From: a virus
Length of the DNA stretch: 21,930 bases
Virus record (IMG/VR): IMGVR_UViG_3300046804_002662
Coordinates: 1-21,930 of that record
Direction: 5' to 3' (one strand)
Under the pieces are notes generated by a model that did no database searches, was not told where the DNA came from, and saw only the letters and a program-made list of their open reading frames with translations. Position 1 is the first letter of the stretch. Every line of letters starts with the position of its first letter. The position numbers were made by a program, and so were the translations under genes. Below, piece by piece: positions 7,933-16,977 of this stretch.

Positions 7933-8295
7933 ATGGCTATACCTACATGGCCAGCAACGCTGCCACAAAGTCCACAAAAAGACTTTACCGAAAATGTAGG
8001 TATTAATATAATTCGTTCTAGTATGGACAGTGGTCCCGCAAAGCAAAGATTACGTAGTCGTAGACCTACGACTATGACTCTTAGTTTTATAATGACCACT
8101 GCTCAAACACAAACACTAGAGTCATTTATTAATACTGATTTATTAGGTGTAAAAAGATTTAACTTCAAGCATCCTAGATTAGGTACAACTGTTGAATGTA
8201 GACTAGTCCCACAAGGAGAAGGACAATTTTTTTCACTACAATATCGTGCACCTGATTATTGGCAAACTAACTTACAATTTGAAATATTACCATGA
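7933..8295 (+). CDS. Minor tail protein, lambda M-like
   Basis: This 120-aa protein begins MAIPTWPATLPQSPQ and contains a basic stretch around SGPAKQRLRSRRP, followed by beta-rich sequence and a C-terminal PDYWQTNLQFEILP. This pattern, together with position directly after the tape measure and before an L-like protein, matches the gpM-type minor tail protein of the tail tip. The start is ATG 7933 with a full Shine-Dalgarno AAGGAGA (7921-7927), which lies within the last codons of the tape measure gene; only two bases separate the genes. It overlaps the next gene by four bases (ATGA at 8292-8295). It should bind the distal tape measure end and the L/J hub; that role is inferred from lambda. 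Confidence 0.82.
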   Translation: MAIPTWPATLPQSPQKDFTENVGINIIRSSMDSGPAKQRLRSRRPTTMTLSFIMTTAQTQTLESFINTDLLGVKRFNFKHPRLGTTVECRLVPQGEGQFFSLQYRAPDYWQTNLQFEILP

Positions 8296-8876
8296 GTAGA
8301 ATAAACAGTTTATCTGCTGCCGCTATTAAGGCTATGTTTTCTTCTGAAACAGAAGAACAATTAATAACACTTATTACTATAGATGACCCAGTTGATGGTA
8401 CACATCCTATTAGATTAGCTGATACTTTTACTAGCAGATTAACTGGTTCTACTATTGGTTGGACTACACACGAATTAGAAACTAAAGAAGGATATACTAC
8501 TGATAGCGAAGTAATTTATGGCGTTAGTAGAACAGTTGGTGGACAATTACAAGAATTTATATTTTTACCGCTACAAATTGGCCTACCACCAGAGCAAGAA
8601 ACTGGTGTAGGCAGCTTATCGTTGACACTTAATTATGTTACTCCTCAAGCAATAACATTAATAAGAAAATATTTAACACAACCTGTAAAAGTTACAATTG
8701 AAATGGTGTTAGGTAGCTCACCTACTGTTGTAGAGGCTAGTTTTAGCAATTTCTATATAACTAGTGCAACATATAATGCACAGTCTATAAATTTACAACT
8801 AGATATGATCAGTTTTAGCAGAGAGCCGTTTCCTAGTTTTAATTTTACACCTAGTTATTTTCCGGGGTTATTCTAA
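8292..8876 (+). CDS. Minor tail protein, DUF1833 type (lambda L-like position)
   Basis: This 194-aa, beta-rich protein has DUF1833-like features: an N-terminal helix and ITLITIDDP strand, a central SLSLTLNYVTPQ-type segment, and a C-terminus ending SYFPGLF. It takes the place of lambda gpL between M and K, so it is probably a ring protein of the tail tip joining tube and hub. Lambda gpL holds an iron-sulfur cluster through C-terminal cysteines; this protein has no cysteine at all, so it cannot carry one. The start ATG overlaps the previous TGA (ATGA). No separate Shine-Dalgarno is visible, which suggests translational coupling. Its stop overlaps the next start by one base (TAATG). Confidence 0.82.
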   Translation: MSRINSLSAAAIKAMFSSETEEQLITLITIDDPVDGTHPIRLADTFTSRLTGSTIGWTTHELETKEGYTTDSEVIYGVSRTVGGQLQEFIFLPLQIGLPPEQETGVGSLSLTLNYVTPQAITLIRKYLTQPVKVTIEMVLGSSPTVVEASFSNFYITSATYNAQSINLQLDMISFSREPFPSFNFTPSYFPGLF

Positions 8877-11800
8877 TGAATTATGATCGCTATATAGGAT
8901 TACCATACAAAGAAAATGGTAGAGATGAACTAGGTGTAGATTGCTGGGGATTAGCCAGATTATTTTACAAACAAGAATTAGGTATCGAACTACCTAGTTA
9001 TACAGAATTATATAGTGGCAGCTATGACCATAGAGTTGTAGCTGCCATTAACTATTATAAAGATACCTGGACTAGTGTGGAAACACCACAACCAGGTGAT
9101 TTATGCCTATTTAATATATTAGGTGAGCCAAGTCATGTAGGCATTTATATAGATAATGATAAATTTTTACATAGTCGCGATGGTAAAGATAGTGTAATAG
9201 AAAGTATAAACAATGCCAAGTGGTTTAATAGACTACAAGGTTTTTACCGTTATACTGAAAAATTTCAGTTACCAGTAGTTGGTATGCCACATCCATTGCA
9301 GTGGAATACTGTAGTGGAAACTGCTATGGAAGGTGCAAACGCACAAGCATTTGCCCAATACTTATCAGCAAAGTATGGTTTAAGTGCTGGTCAAGAAAAA
9401 CGTTTAATACTAATGGTGGATGGTGTACCTCTACCACAAGACTGTTGGGCAGAAACTTATTTTACAAAGGATAGTGTAGTTAATTACCGTGTTGTAGCGC
9501 AAGGAAGAAATGGGTTACGAACTTTGGCAATGATTGCTATAACAATAATAGCTTATCAATACGGAGGACCACTAGCGCTTGAATTATTTGGTGAGACTGC
9601 TGTTGCTACCTTAGAAGGTTTTGATATAGCCTATACAACGGTCTCAGCCGGCGCAAAGATAGCTACTACTCTAGCTATACAATTTGCAGGCATGGCACTA
9701 GTAAATGCAGCCTTCCCAGTTAGACCACCAAAAGATCCTGGACAAGCAATACCAACAAATATGTTTGCTGGTACTCAGAACCAAGCCAGCCCGTTTGGAG
9801 CAATTCCAGTTGTATTAGGCCGTCAACGAGTAACAGGATTACTTGGGGCGTCACCATTTTTAGAAACACTAGAAACTACCAGCTTATTAAGACTAATAGT
9901 TATTTGGGGTTTTGGACCATTATATGTAGATCGCAGCACACTTAGTGTAGGCAGCACACCTATTAGTAAATTGATTGCTCAGGGTAGTACTACAGAAGTT
10001 TATTACACACTAGAAGGCAATAGCGGTGAAACTGCTAGCGAAACAAACGTATTTAATAGTTATTATCCTACTGATGTACAACAAAAACCTTCTAGTCCTG
10101 TTGAATTAACTAATACAACAGGTAGTCCTCAATGGACTTGGTTTACATTTAATCAACCAGCAGACGAAATTAAAATAGCTTTTAATTTTCCAGATGGTTT
10201 ACGCAAGATTAACACTAAAAGTGGTGATACTGCCTCCACTAGCGTTAAATTAGCTATAGCTATAGGTAAAGAAAATGTACTTGGCAATGCAACTTCACTG
10301 TCTACCGGCACAGATCCAAATACTGCTAATTTAATAAAAATATTTAGTCTAGCTGCTAATACAAGCATTAATCTAGGAAGTATCCCAACAGGTTATTACA
10401 GAAAAAATATCGTAGCACTAGCACCTAGTGGTACAGTTTATGCATTTAGTGGTAGTATTAGTGATAACAATGGTAGTAATCCTAGTTCTACAATTTCAGA
10501 AGATTTATATTATACTAGCTATACTAGCTTATTAATTAAAACAACATTACCAACTGGTGAAGATGGGTATTTATGGGAGCCCAAAGTACCTAATAATTAT
10601 TTGAAATTGGCTAGCTATGTACAAAGCAGTAGTGGTATTATATCCTATCAAGACTTACGCAGTGCCTATGGCTATACTTTTACAGGGTTAGCAGTCAATA
10701 GCTATACTGGTAATACTGTAACTATAACTAGCGGATCAGTAAGCTCTAGTATAAGTACTACAGAAACTGAACGATTAATATTTTTAACTGGTACAAGCGG
10801 ATTAACTGCAGATAGCACTTTTAGTGGCGTTGTTAATGTAACTAGTAGTGCTTGGAAAAATACTTTTTTAAAGCAAAATGCAGTATGGAAAACTACTAAC
10901 GGTACAGCTCCGGTAATAGATAAGAATGTGACACTAACACAAACCGTTAATTTTCCTTATACCGGATATTATACTATAGATTTGGCTGCTGACAATTGGG
11001 CAGCACTAGGTATTACGGGTGTTGATTCAATAAGTGCACAAGCTACCTGGGATACTAATGTAAATGAATTTTCCACACCAGTTAATAGTGTTAGACAAGA
11101 GCTATATATTACTGCAGGTAGCAAAACTATAACATTAGAATGTACAAATCGTGAAACTGGTAATAATAGTGTAACAGATTCAAACTGTGGCGTTGCATTA
11201 CGAATCAGTTTTATTTGGGATGGTATAAATAATGTTAATCCTAATAGTATTATTAGGACGATAACTATTGATGAAAATAAAAAAGACGGCTTTAATTTTA
11301 TATATCCAGTAGAAGGCCCACTAGAAAGAACAACCTATACTATTGGTGTAAAACGTTTAACTACAAGTATAGCTGAAGATGGTGATTGGACAAACGTTTG
11401 GCGAGCCTACTTATACACTGCAACAGCGTATGATCATAATACTACGCCAATGGTACCACTACCACAACGTACGTGGACTAACAGTGGCACAACACAAACT
11501 GATCACAGAAACTTAGCTAGAACTGCAGTAGTTGTACAAAGCACAAGTAAAGTTAATGGTACTATCGAAGGCGTAAATGCTCTTGTAACTACTATTGCAT
11601 TAGATTATGATAGTAGTATAGATACATCTACAACAGTTACAGCCGGAAGTTTTGTATTAGGTAGAGAATATAAAATAACTACTGTAGGTGGTACAAATTT
11701 TACCACTATTGGAGCAACAGCTAATACTATAGGATCTAAATTTATTGCTACAAATACAGGTACTGGTAATGGCACAGGTACGGCTTTACCTACTGGATGG

Positions 11801-13609
11801 AGAGAGCAACCTACAAATAATCCAGCAAGCTTATTTAGATATGTACTCCAACATACAGCTAATGCTTTTCCTGTAGCAGACGTTGATATTAACCTAACCG
11901 CACTTCAAGAGTGGCATACTTTTTGTAATACTACGGATTCGGTAACTGGTAGACCAAAATTATATTACAATAATGTAATAAATAGCACGCAAAACCTAAT
12001 GGAGTTACTAAAGGATATTTGTGCTGCTGGTATGGCTAGTCCAACATTTGTTAACGGTCAGTGGAGTGTAGTTGTAGATAAGATCAGACCGTATACCGTA
12101 CAACACTTTACACCACATAATAGCTGGGGTTTTGAAAGCACTAAAGCACTTGTACGAATACCACACGCATTTAGAATAGCATTTCCTAATGAAGCTAAAG
12201 CATATCAAGCAGATGAAGTAATTGTTTATGATTGGGGCTATGGTACTACAGCAAGTGGTAGTATAAAACGCGCAGAGCAATTTGAAACTATACAATTTCC
12301 AGGTGTAACAGATGTTGATCAGGTAAAGTTTTTTGCTAAGTGGCATTTTGCACAACTTCATAAGCGACCAGAAATTTATACACTAAACGCTGATTTTGAA
12401 TACTTAGTGTGTAGTCGTGGAGACAAAGTAAAAGTTACTCATGACTTACCTATGTGGGGAACAGGCAGTGCAAGAATTAAATCTATAAGCGGTACTGATA
12501 TTATACTAACAGAAGCAATATTATTTGATAGTACAAAAACATATCAGATGCTAATTAGACGCAATCCTACTACTGGTGGAAGCTTACAGGTACCTAGTAC
12601 AACGGTAACAGTTCAACCACTGAGTGGTGGAACTGTAGCAACAACCAGTAATTATTACGATACAGTTAGATGCACAGGATCATTATCTGGCGTAGAGGTA
12701 GATAACTTAGTAATGCTAGGTGAAACTAATAAAATTAGTCAGGATCTAGTAATTTTGACCATAGAACCAATGGATAATACTAGTGCTAGAATGACACTAT
12801 GTGATTATGCAGAAGATATTTATACTACTAATATTGATAGTTTAAATACAACTTTTAATAGTAATATAACCTTTAGTAATATTGATATAGTAAAAAATAC
12901 TATATCCGAAACACCTGATATTGTCAGCGTCAATGCCGGCAACATTATCAGTGAACAAATTTCTACTGGTAATTTTACAAATACACTTATAATTACATTT
13001 GCAAGTCCTCCTAGTAAAGTAAATAATGCTACTAGAATACAAATAGATTTAATAGAATCTAATGCATTGTTCGACCCTAATCTGCCAACAAACGCTTATT
13101 ACGTAGAAAAGGACGCTAGTAGTATAACTATTACTGGACTTAAAACTAATGGTTTGTACAAAATCAGAGCTAGATATACTAATGCTACAACTAGCATATT
13201 TGGGCCTTGGACTACAGAAGGTTTAATACAAGTAACTGGAAAAACTACAAATTCGTTTACACCAAATGATGTTATGATAACACTACAAGGAACAAATATT
13301 ATTGTTAAGCCTATTCTAAGCACTGGAAACAGTGAGCCTAGTGATCATAAAACCTATGAGTTTAGACTATACAGAAGTACTGGTACTGGAGATTTTTGGA
13401 CTACTACTTGGGATAGCACTAATATGCTAAAAGCTCAAAGCAGGACCCAAGCTGTATTTAACTTGCTAGATTTACCAAGTACTAGTGGTAATAGACGTAT
13501 TAGTCAAACTGGAATAAATTATAGAGTAGCTTGCAGAGCCCTTAATAACACAGATAGTTATAGCTCAACTAGTGTTTTAGGTAGTATATTAATTAAGACG
13601 ATTCAGTAA
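8876..13609 (+). CDS. K-I-J fusion: NlpC/P60 peptidase, gpI-like region and tail hub (tip attachment) protein
   Basis: This 1577-aa polypeptide joins three proteins that lambda makes separately. Residues 1-125 are an NlpC/P60 cysteine peptidase with Cys23 (VDCWGLA), His87 (PSHVGIY) and His99 (KFLHS) as the likely catalytic triad; it would cut peptidoglycan during entry. Residues about 131-283 resemble gpI: a small domain followed by hydrophobic segments (about 216-240 and 259-280). From about 284 the J-type hub begins (SPFGAIPVVLGRQRVTG). It continues to about 1330 and includes the phage-tail_3-like region PASLFRYVLQHTANAF through QWSVVVDK. A 48-residue module (923-970) is inserted in the hub. 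Two fibronectin-III-like domains (from about 1345) end the protein. Start: ATG in a TAATG overlap. J normally continues into a central fibre, which here is the next gene. Confidence 0.87.
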   Translation: MNYDRYIGLPYKENGRDELGVDCWGLARLFYKQELGIELPSYTELYSGSYDHRVVAAINYYKDTWTSVETPQPGDLCLFNILGEPSHVGIYIDNDKFLHSRDGKDSVIESINNAKWFNRLQGFYRYTEKFQLPVVGMPHPLQWNTVVETAMEGANAQAFAQYLSAKYGLSAGQEKRLILMVDGVPLPQDCWAETYFTKDSVVNYRVVAQGRNGLRTLAMIAITIIAYQYGGPLALELFGETAVATLEGFDIAYTTVSAGAKIATTLAIQFAGMALVNAAFPVRPPKDPGQAIPTNMFAGTQNQASPFGAIPVVLGRQRVTGLLGASPFLETLETTSLLRLIVIWGFGPLYVDRSTLSVGSTPISKLIAQGSTTEVYYTLEGNSGETASETNVFNSYYPTDVQQKPSSPVELTNTTGSPQWTWFTFNQPADEIKIAFNFPDGLRKINTKSGDTASTSVKLAIAIGKENVLGNATSLSTGTDPNTANLIKIFSLAANTSINLGSIPTGYYRKNIVALAPSGTVYAFSGSISDNNGSNPSSTISEDLYYTSYTSLLIKTTLPTGEDGYLWEPKVPNNYLKLASYVQSSSGIISYQDLRSAYGYTFTGLAVNSYTGNTVTITSGSVSSSISTTETERLIFLTGTSGLTADSTFSGVVNVTSSAWKNTFLKQNAVWKTTNGTAPVIDKNVTLTQTVNFPYTGYYTIDLAADNWAALGITGVDSISAQATWDTNVNEFSTPVNSVRQELYITAGSKTITLECTNRETGNNSVTDSNCGVALRISFIWDGINNVNPNSIIRTITIDENKKDGFNFIYPVEGPLERTTYTIGVKRLTTSIAEDGDWTNVWRAYLYTATAYDHNTTPMVPLPQRTWTNSGTTQTDHRNLARTAVVVQSTSKVNGTIEGVNALVTTIALDYDSSIDTSTTVTAGSFVLGREYKITTVGGTNFTTIGATANTIGSKFIATNTGTGNGTGTALPTGWREQPTNNPASLFRYVLQHTANAFPVADVDINLTALQEWHTFCNTTDSVTGRPKLYYNNVINSTQNLMELLKDICAAGMASPTFVNGQWSVVVDKIRPYTVQHFTPHNSWGFESTKALVRIPHAFRIAFPNEAKAYQADEVIVYDWGYGTTASGSIKRAEQFETIQFPGVTDVDQVKFFAKWHFAQLHKRPEIYTLNADFEYLVCSRGDKVKVTHDLPMWGTGSARIKSISGTDIILTEAILFDSTKTYQMLIRRNPTTGGSLQVPSTTVTVQPLSGGTVATTSNYYDTVRCTGSLSGVEVDNLVMLGETNKISQDLVILTIEPMDNTSARMTLCDYAEDIYTTNIDSLNTTFNSNITFSNIDIVKNTISETPDIVSVNAGNIISEQISTGNFTNTLIITFASPPSKVNNATRIQIDLIESNALFDPNLPTNAYYVEKDASSITITGLKTNGLYKIRARYTNATTSIFGPWTTEGLIQVTGKTTNSFTPNDVMITLQGTNIIVKPILSTGNSEPSDHKTYEFRLYRSTGTGDFWTTTWDSTNMLKAQSRTQAVFNLLDLPSTSGNRRISQTGINYRVACRALNNTDSYSSTSVLGSILIKTIQ
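11642..11785 (+). other. Small phage module inserted in the J hub (encodes residues 923-970)
   Basis: The encoded segment starts AGSFVLGREYKITTVGG, continues TNFTTIGATANTIGSKF and ends in a Gly/Thr-rich tail. I recall this kind of short module, with the pattern GSFV-Y-I-VG-T-FT-IGA, as recurring in otherwise unrelated phage structural proteins. Here it interrupts hub sequence between TIALDYDSSID and GWREQPTNNPA. The DNA shows no flanking repeats that I can see. Confidence 0.6.
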
Positions 13610-13618
13610 GGAAGGTAT

Positions 13619-16600
13619 ATGTCACTAACAGTAAATAGCGGCCCAAAAGCCTTATACCTTTATTTTACACAGCCTTTTAACGCTGTTGACATTGATGACG
13701 ACTCCACTACCGGCACATTGCAGGTAGTGGATAATTCTATTCGTGATGATTTGCAGGGTTTAAAGGTATGGATAAGTGAAACTAGTGGCTTTACTCCAGC
13801 AGCAGGCAATTTAGTATTTGATGCTGGTTTTCAAAGCATAGTACCACTAACTGATCTTAAAAATAATACTACATATTATATTAAATATGCTTTTGTTAGT
13901 AAAATAGATCCAGATGTATACACTACGTCAGCACAAACTATTGCCGCAACATTAGATACTGCACTACCTATTAGTGGATTTTTAAATCGCGATCCTATTC
14001 AAATACCTACAGATAGTGATGGTAATAATGCTGTATTTACTAATGCTACAGGAACCTTTGTTGTTTACAATTTGAGCACAAATGTTACTGGAACAGCCGC
14101 TGTAACATATAGCGTTGTTAGCGGTAGTTCAGTAGGTGGAGTATCTGCTACTATAGCTAGTACAGGTGTATATACAGTTACAGCTATTACTGATTTAGTA
14201 GGTACTATTACCCTACGTGCAGTTTATACAAATCCGCAAAATAATAGTGAAACGTATTCTATAGACTTAGTATTAAATGTTAGTAAACAGCGTCCAGGTA
14301 GTACTGCACCTATTGTATTATTAACTAGTACAGGACAAGCATTTGTAAAAGCAAAAAATAATGGTACAATTAGTCCTAGTACTATTACTTTTGATGCTAC
14401 AATAGCTAATATAGCTGGTGCAACTTATACATGGTATGCAGATGGTGTATTAATTAATGGTGCAACTAGTTCAACATATACACTAAGTAGTTTTAGTAAT
14501 ACAAGCACAAAGCTAATAAAGGTAAGAGTACAAAGCACTATAGTCGCTACCATTGATGTATTTGATCAAATGAGCGTATACTATCTTGAAGAAGGTAGTG
14601 ATGCATTGAATGTTGCACTTGTAAATGAGAATCAAACTGTTACATTAAATGCAGCCGGTACTGTACTTAGTGGGCTACCTGTTTCTAGTCAGATGGTAGT
14701 AGCCAGAGGTAGTACTATATTAACTAGCGGAGTTACTTATAGTTTGGTTAGTAGTACTAATTTAACTAACCCAACAATAAATAGTTCTACTGGTATAATT
14801 TCAATACCAACAATTACTAATCTTGCTCTTGATATTGCTAGTGCAACCTTTAAAGCTACTGTTGGTACTGCCGAGCTAACTAAAACTCTTAGTATCAGTA
14901 TTGTACAAGATGGTAGAGCCGCAGTTATTAATATAGGCACTGTTACTACTAGTAATCCTGGCTCAGCTGCTACTGTTACAAATAATGTAACAGATGGCGG
15001 AGCTACAAATACTATAGACATAAGTATACCTAGAGGTAATACAGGTGCTCCTGCAAAAGGTATAGATATACTTGGAGCTACTGCAGCTAGTTTTAAACGT
15101 AGCTCAGTAGGAGTATACACTCCAGCTAATTCTGGAACCTTAACAGCTAGTCCTCAAAATTTAGTTAGTCCTACATATAATTGGACAGTTAGTGGAGGAA
15201 GTTTTAGTAGTAGCAGCGCAGTTACTAGTAGTAGTGCTACTAGTGTAACAGTATATCCTACGGATACAAGTAGCGTTACCGTAACACTGCAAGCCACAGC
15301 TGAAAGTATAGTCTACAATAAAACATTATACTATAGCATAGTAGCTGATGGTGTAGGTACTAATGGGAAAAGAACTGCTACTGGTGTTATTTATAAAACT
15401 GCTTATACAACTGATGATACAGTTCCAGCCACTCCTACAGCTACCAGCTTTACTTTTAGTACAGCAGTATTTACTGGAGGAACTATTGGAGATGGTACTT
15501 GGAGTAAGGCTGCACCAACATTTGTGGCTAATAATACCTACAGATATTGGGTAGCATCATTTACAGCCTTAGAAGGTGATACTGATACAACTACTGGAAC
15601 TGGTGGTAGTCTTACTTTTGGCACACCTACAAAAGCAGTTGGATTTAGTGGACTAGTTACGTTTAGTAGTGGTACGCAAGTAACGGATGGTACTAATACT
15701 ATTGCTGGGTTCAATAATCAAACACAGATTGATGGCGGGCAGATAACCACAGGAAGCATTTTAGCAGCAAGAATAGATACCAGAAATTTAACTATTAAAG
15801 ATACTAATGGTAATATACTATTTGGATCGGGTACAGCACTTGACTGGAGTAATATAAGTAGTAGTTACCCTAGTGCAATAGATAATAGTAGCGTTACAGC
15901 TACTAGTCTAGGAGCAGTTAAAACTGATTTAAGCAATGCTCCAGCAGGAATATTAAATAGTAATATTACCGCTACTAGTCTAGGTGCAGTCAAAGTTGAT
16001 CTAAGCAATGCTCCAGCAGGAATATTAAATAGCAATATTACTGCCGTTACTATAGGTGCAGTTAAAACTGATTTAACTAATGCTCCAGCAGGAATACTAA
16101 ATAGTAATTTATATATTAGTAAAACAGGTGCAGTTTATTCACTACAAGGTGGTGGTACAAGCACCTCTATTGATGCAGTAGGGTTAGCGGCAGTAAAAAC
16201 TGATCTAACTAATGCCCCATCAGACATATTAAATAGTAATGTGACAGCAACTAGTATTGGTGCAGTTAAAACTGATTTAAGTAATGCACCTGTGGGAATA
16301 CTTAATGGACAAATTAGTATAACAGAGACTAATGGCGTAGTAACATTAAGCAATGCTGGTACTGGATCTTTTACTACTATTACTTCGAATAATAAAATTA
16401 GTTCTACTAATGTAGCTACTTTTATGCAAGAAGCAGCAATAGGAGAAGCATATATTGGAAGTATTAGCGCCGGAAAAATAACTACAGGAACATTAGACGC
16501 AGCTAGAATTGGAGCAGGTAGTATAGATGCCGGAAAATTAGTTATTGGTAGTACTGGCAGCGGAAGTTATATGAGATTGTTTAATAATAAAATAGAAGTA

Positions 16601-16642
16601 TATGACGGTAATGTTTTACGCGTTAAAATAGGATTATTATAA
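13619..16642 (+). CDS. Central tail fibre protein (J C-terminal-like, separate gene)
   Basis: This 1007-aa Ser/Thr-rich beta protein reads as the part of J that forms the central straight fibre. An FN3-like domain (about 1-110) is followed by several Ig-like beta domains. A collagen-like remnant (about 441-480) includes DISIPRGNTGAPAKG. A fibre-shaft region follows, with QIDGGQITTGSILAARID (about 703-720), five 24-residue repeats (756-895), and a second ISAGKITTGTLDAARIG (about 949-965). The end, NNKIEVYDGNVLRVKIGLL, is like many J C-termini. Start: ATG 13619 with GGAAGG (13610-13615), nine bases after the K-I-J stop. It should trimerise and attach to the hub; the T5 pb3/pb4 arrangement is the nearest analogy. 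Its stop overlaps the next ATG (TAATG). Confidence 0.8.
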   Translation: MSLTVNSGPKALYLYFTQPFNAVDIDDDSTTGTLQVVDNSIRDDLQGLKVWISETSGFTPAAGNLVFDAGFQSIVPLTDLKNNTTYYIKYAFVSKIDPDVYTTSAQTIAATLDTALPISGFLNRDPIQIPTDSDGNNAVFTNATGTFVVYNLSTNVTGTAAVTYSVVSGSSVGGVSATIASTGVYTVTAITDLVGTITLRAVYTNPQNNSETYSIDLVLNVSKQRPGSTAPIVLLTSTGQAFVKAKNNGTISPSTITFDATIANIAGATYTWYADGVLINGATSSTYTLSSFSNTSTKLIKVRVQSTIVATIDVFDQMSVYYLEEGSDALNVALVNENQTVTLNAAGTVLSGLPVSSQMVVARGSTILTSGVTYSLVSSTNLTNPTINSSTGIISIPTITNLALDIASATFKATVGTAELTKTLSISIVQDGRAAVINIGTVTTSNPGSAATVTNNVTDGGATNTIDISIPRGNTGAPAKGIDILGATAASFKRSSVGVYTPANSGTLTASPQNLVSPTYNWTVSGGSFSSSSAVTSSSATSVTVYPTDTSSVTVTLQATAESIVYNKTLYYSIVADGVGTNGKRTATGVIYKTAYTTDDTVPATPTATSFTFSTAVFTGGTIGDGTWSKAAPTFVANNTYRYWVASFTALEGDTDTTTGTGGSLTFGTPTKAVGFSGLVTFSSGTQVTDGTNTIAGFNNQTQIDGGQITTGSILAARIDTRNLTIKDTNGNILFGSGTALDWSNISSSYPSAIDNSSVTATSLGAVKTDLSNAPAGILNSNITATSLGAVKVDLSNAPAGILNSNITAVTIGAVKTDLTNAPAGILNSNLYISKTGAVYSLQGGGTSTSIDAVGLAAVKTDLTNAPSDILNSNVTATSIGAVKTDLSNAPVGILNGQISITETNGVVTLSNAGTGSFTTITSNNKISSTNVATFMQEAAIGEAYIGSISAGKITTGTLDAARIGAGSIDAGKLVIGSTGSGSYMRLFNNKIEVYDGNVLRVKIGLL
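15884..16303 (+). repeat. Five 72-base in-frame repeats in the central fibre gene
   Basis: Units at 15884-15955, 15956-16027, 16028-16099, 16160-16231 and 16232-16303 each encode 24 residues of the form NSNITAT-SLGAVKTDLSNAPAGIL. Units 1 to 3 are consecutive. A 60-base spacer encoding 20 different residues separates unit 3 from unit 4, whose first ten residues have diverged. Units are similar but not identical in DNA, with many silent changes. The fixed 24-residue period suggests a repeating turn of the fibre shaft. Confidence 0.85.
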
Positions 16643-16977
16643 TGGCTACAACATATGGCCTACAATTATTTGATACTGCAGGATTACTAGAACTGGATTC
16701 TAGTTCTAGTATAAATGCTGGAGTATTTGTTAGAAGTATAACAATACCTTCAACTGGTAACAGTACAATACTTTTTAATGGACAGGCACAAGGATCTTTT
16801 GGTACTCTGCCTAATCTAGTTAACAGAACAATATTTTGGATAACGTTATTAAATGGAGACCAGGATATTAGACTATATACTAGTCCAGAATCATATCCTG
16901 GCATACAATATTCTCAGTTAAGTAGTTCAGATTTAGGAACAAGGAGAACAAGTACTATACTTGTTTTTGTAAGATAA
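16642..16977 (+). CDS. Small tail protein with YGLQ N-terminal motif
   Basis: This 111-aa protein is predicted to be all beta, without cysteines, signal peptide or membrane segment. It begins MATTYGLQLFDTAGLLELD, and the next gene begins with the related MAYGLQSFNNANEYLLDSD, so the two proteins share an N-terminal motif. The motif appears again inside the next protein (TYGMQMFNAAGLCTFDTG). I recall such N-termini in small proteins beside tail fibres of various phages, but no function can be assigned. It starts in a TAATG overlap with the central fibre gene and ends in a TAATG overlap with the giant gene. Plausible roles are a tip decoration protein or an adaptor that attaches the next protein to the tail. 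The assignment to the tail is by context. Confidence 0.72.
   Translation: MATTYGLQLFDTAGLLELDSSSSINAGVFVRSITIPSTGNSTILFNGQAQGSFGTLPNLVNRTIFWITLLNGDQDIRLYTSPESYPGIQYSQLSSSDLGTRRTSTILVFVR

Noticed and set aside
7785-8099. Short overlapping open frames on both strands around the tape measure/M junction
   Set aside because: They overlap the conserved tape measure C-terminus and the M-like gene with its strong Shine-Dalgarno, and their peptides are low-complexity shadows.
12008-12361. 117-aa minus-strand open frame in the J region
   Set aside because: Cysteine- and tyrosine-rich translation typical of the complement of AT-rich coding sequence; no start signal; the + strand here encodes recognisable hub sequence.
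15020-15062. Collagen-like domain in the central fibre
   Set aside because: Only a short GNTGAPAKG stretch is present, too short for a triple helix; kept only as a fibre-type signature.
14737-15120. 127-aa minus-strand frame in the central fibre gene with hydrophobic content
   Set aside because: The apparent membrane-like sequence is the reverse of Ser/Thr/Gly-rich beta repeats; there is no ribosome binding site or promoter.
15884-16303. CRISPR-like array
   Set aside because: The 72-base repeats are contiguous, in frame and imperfect, with protein-level conservation and no unique spacers, so they are fibre repeats.
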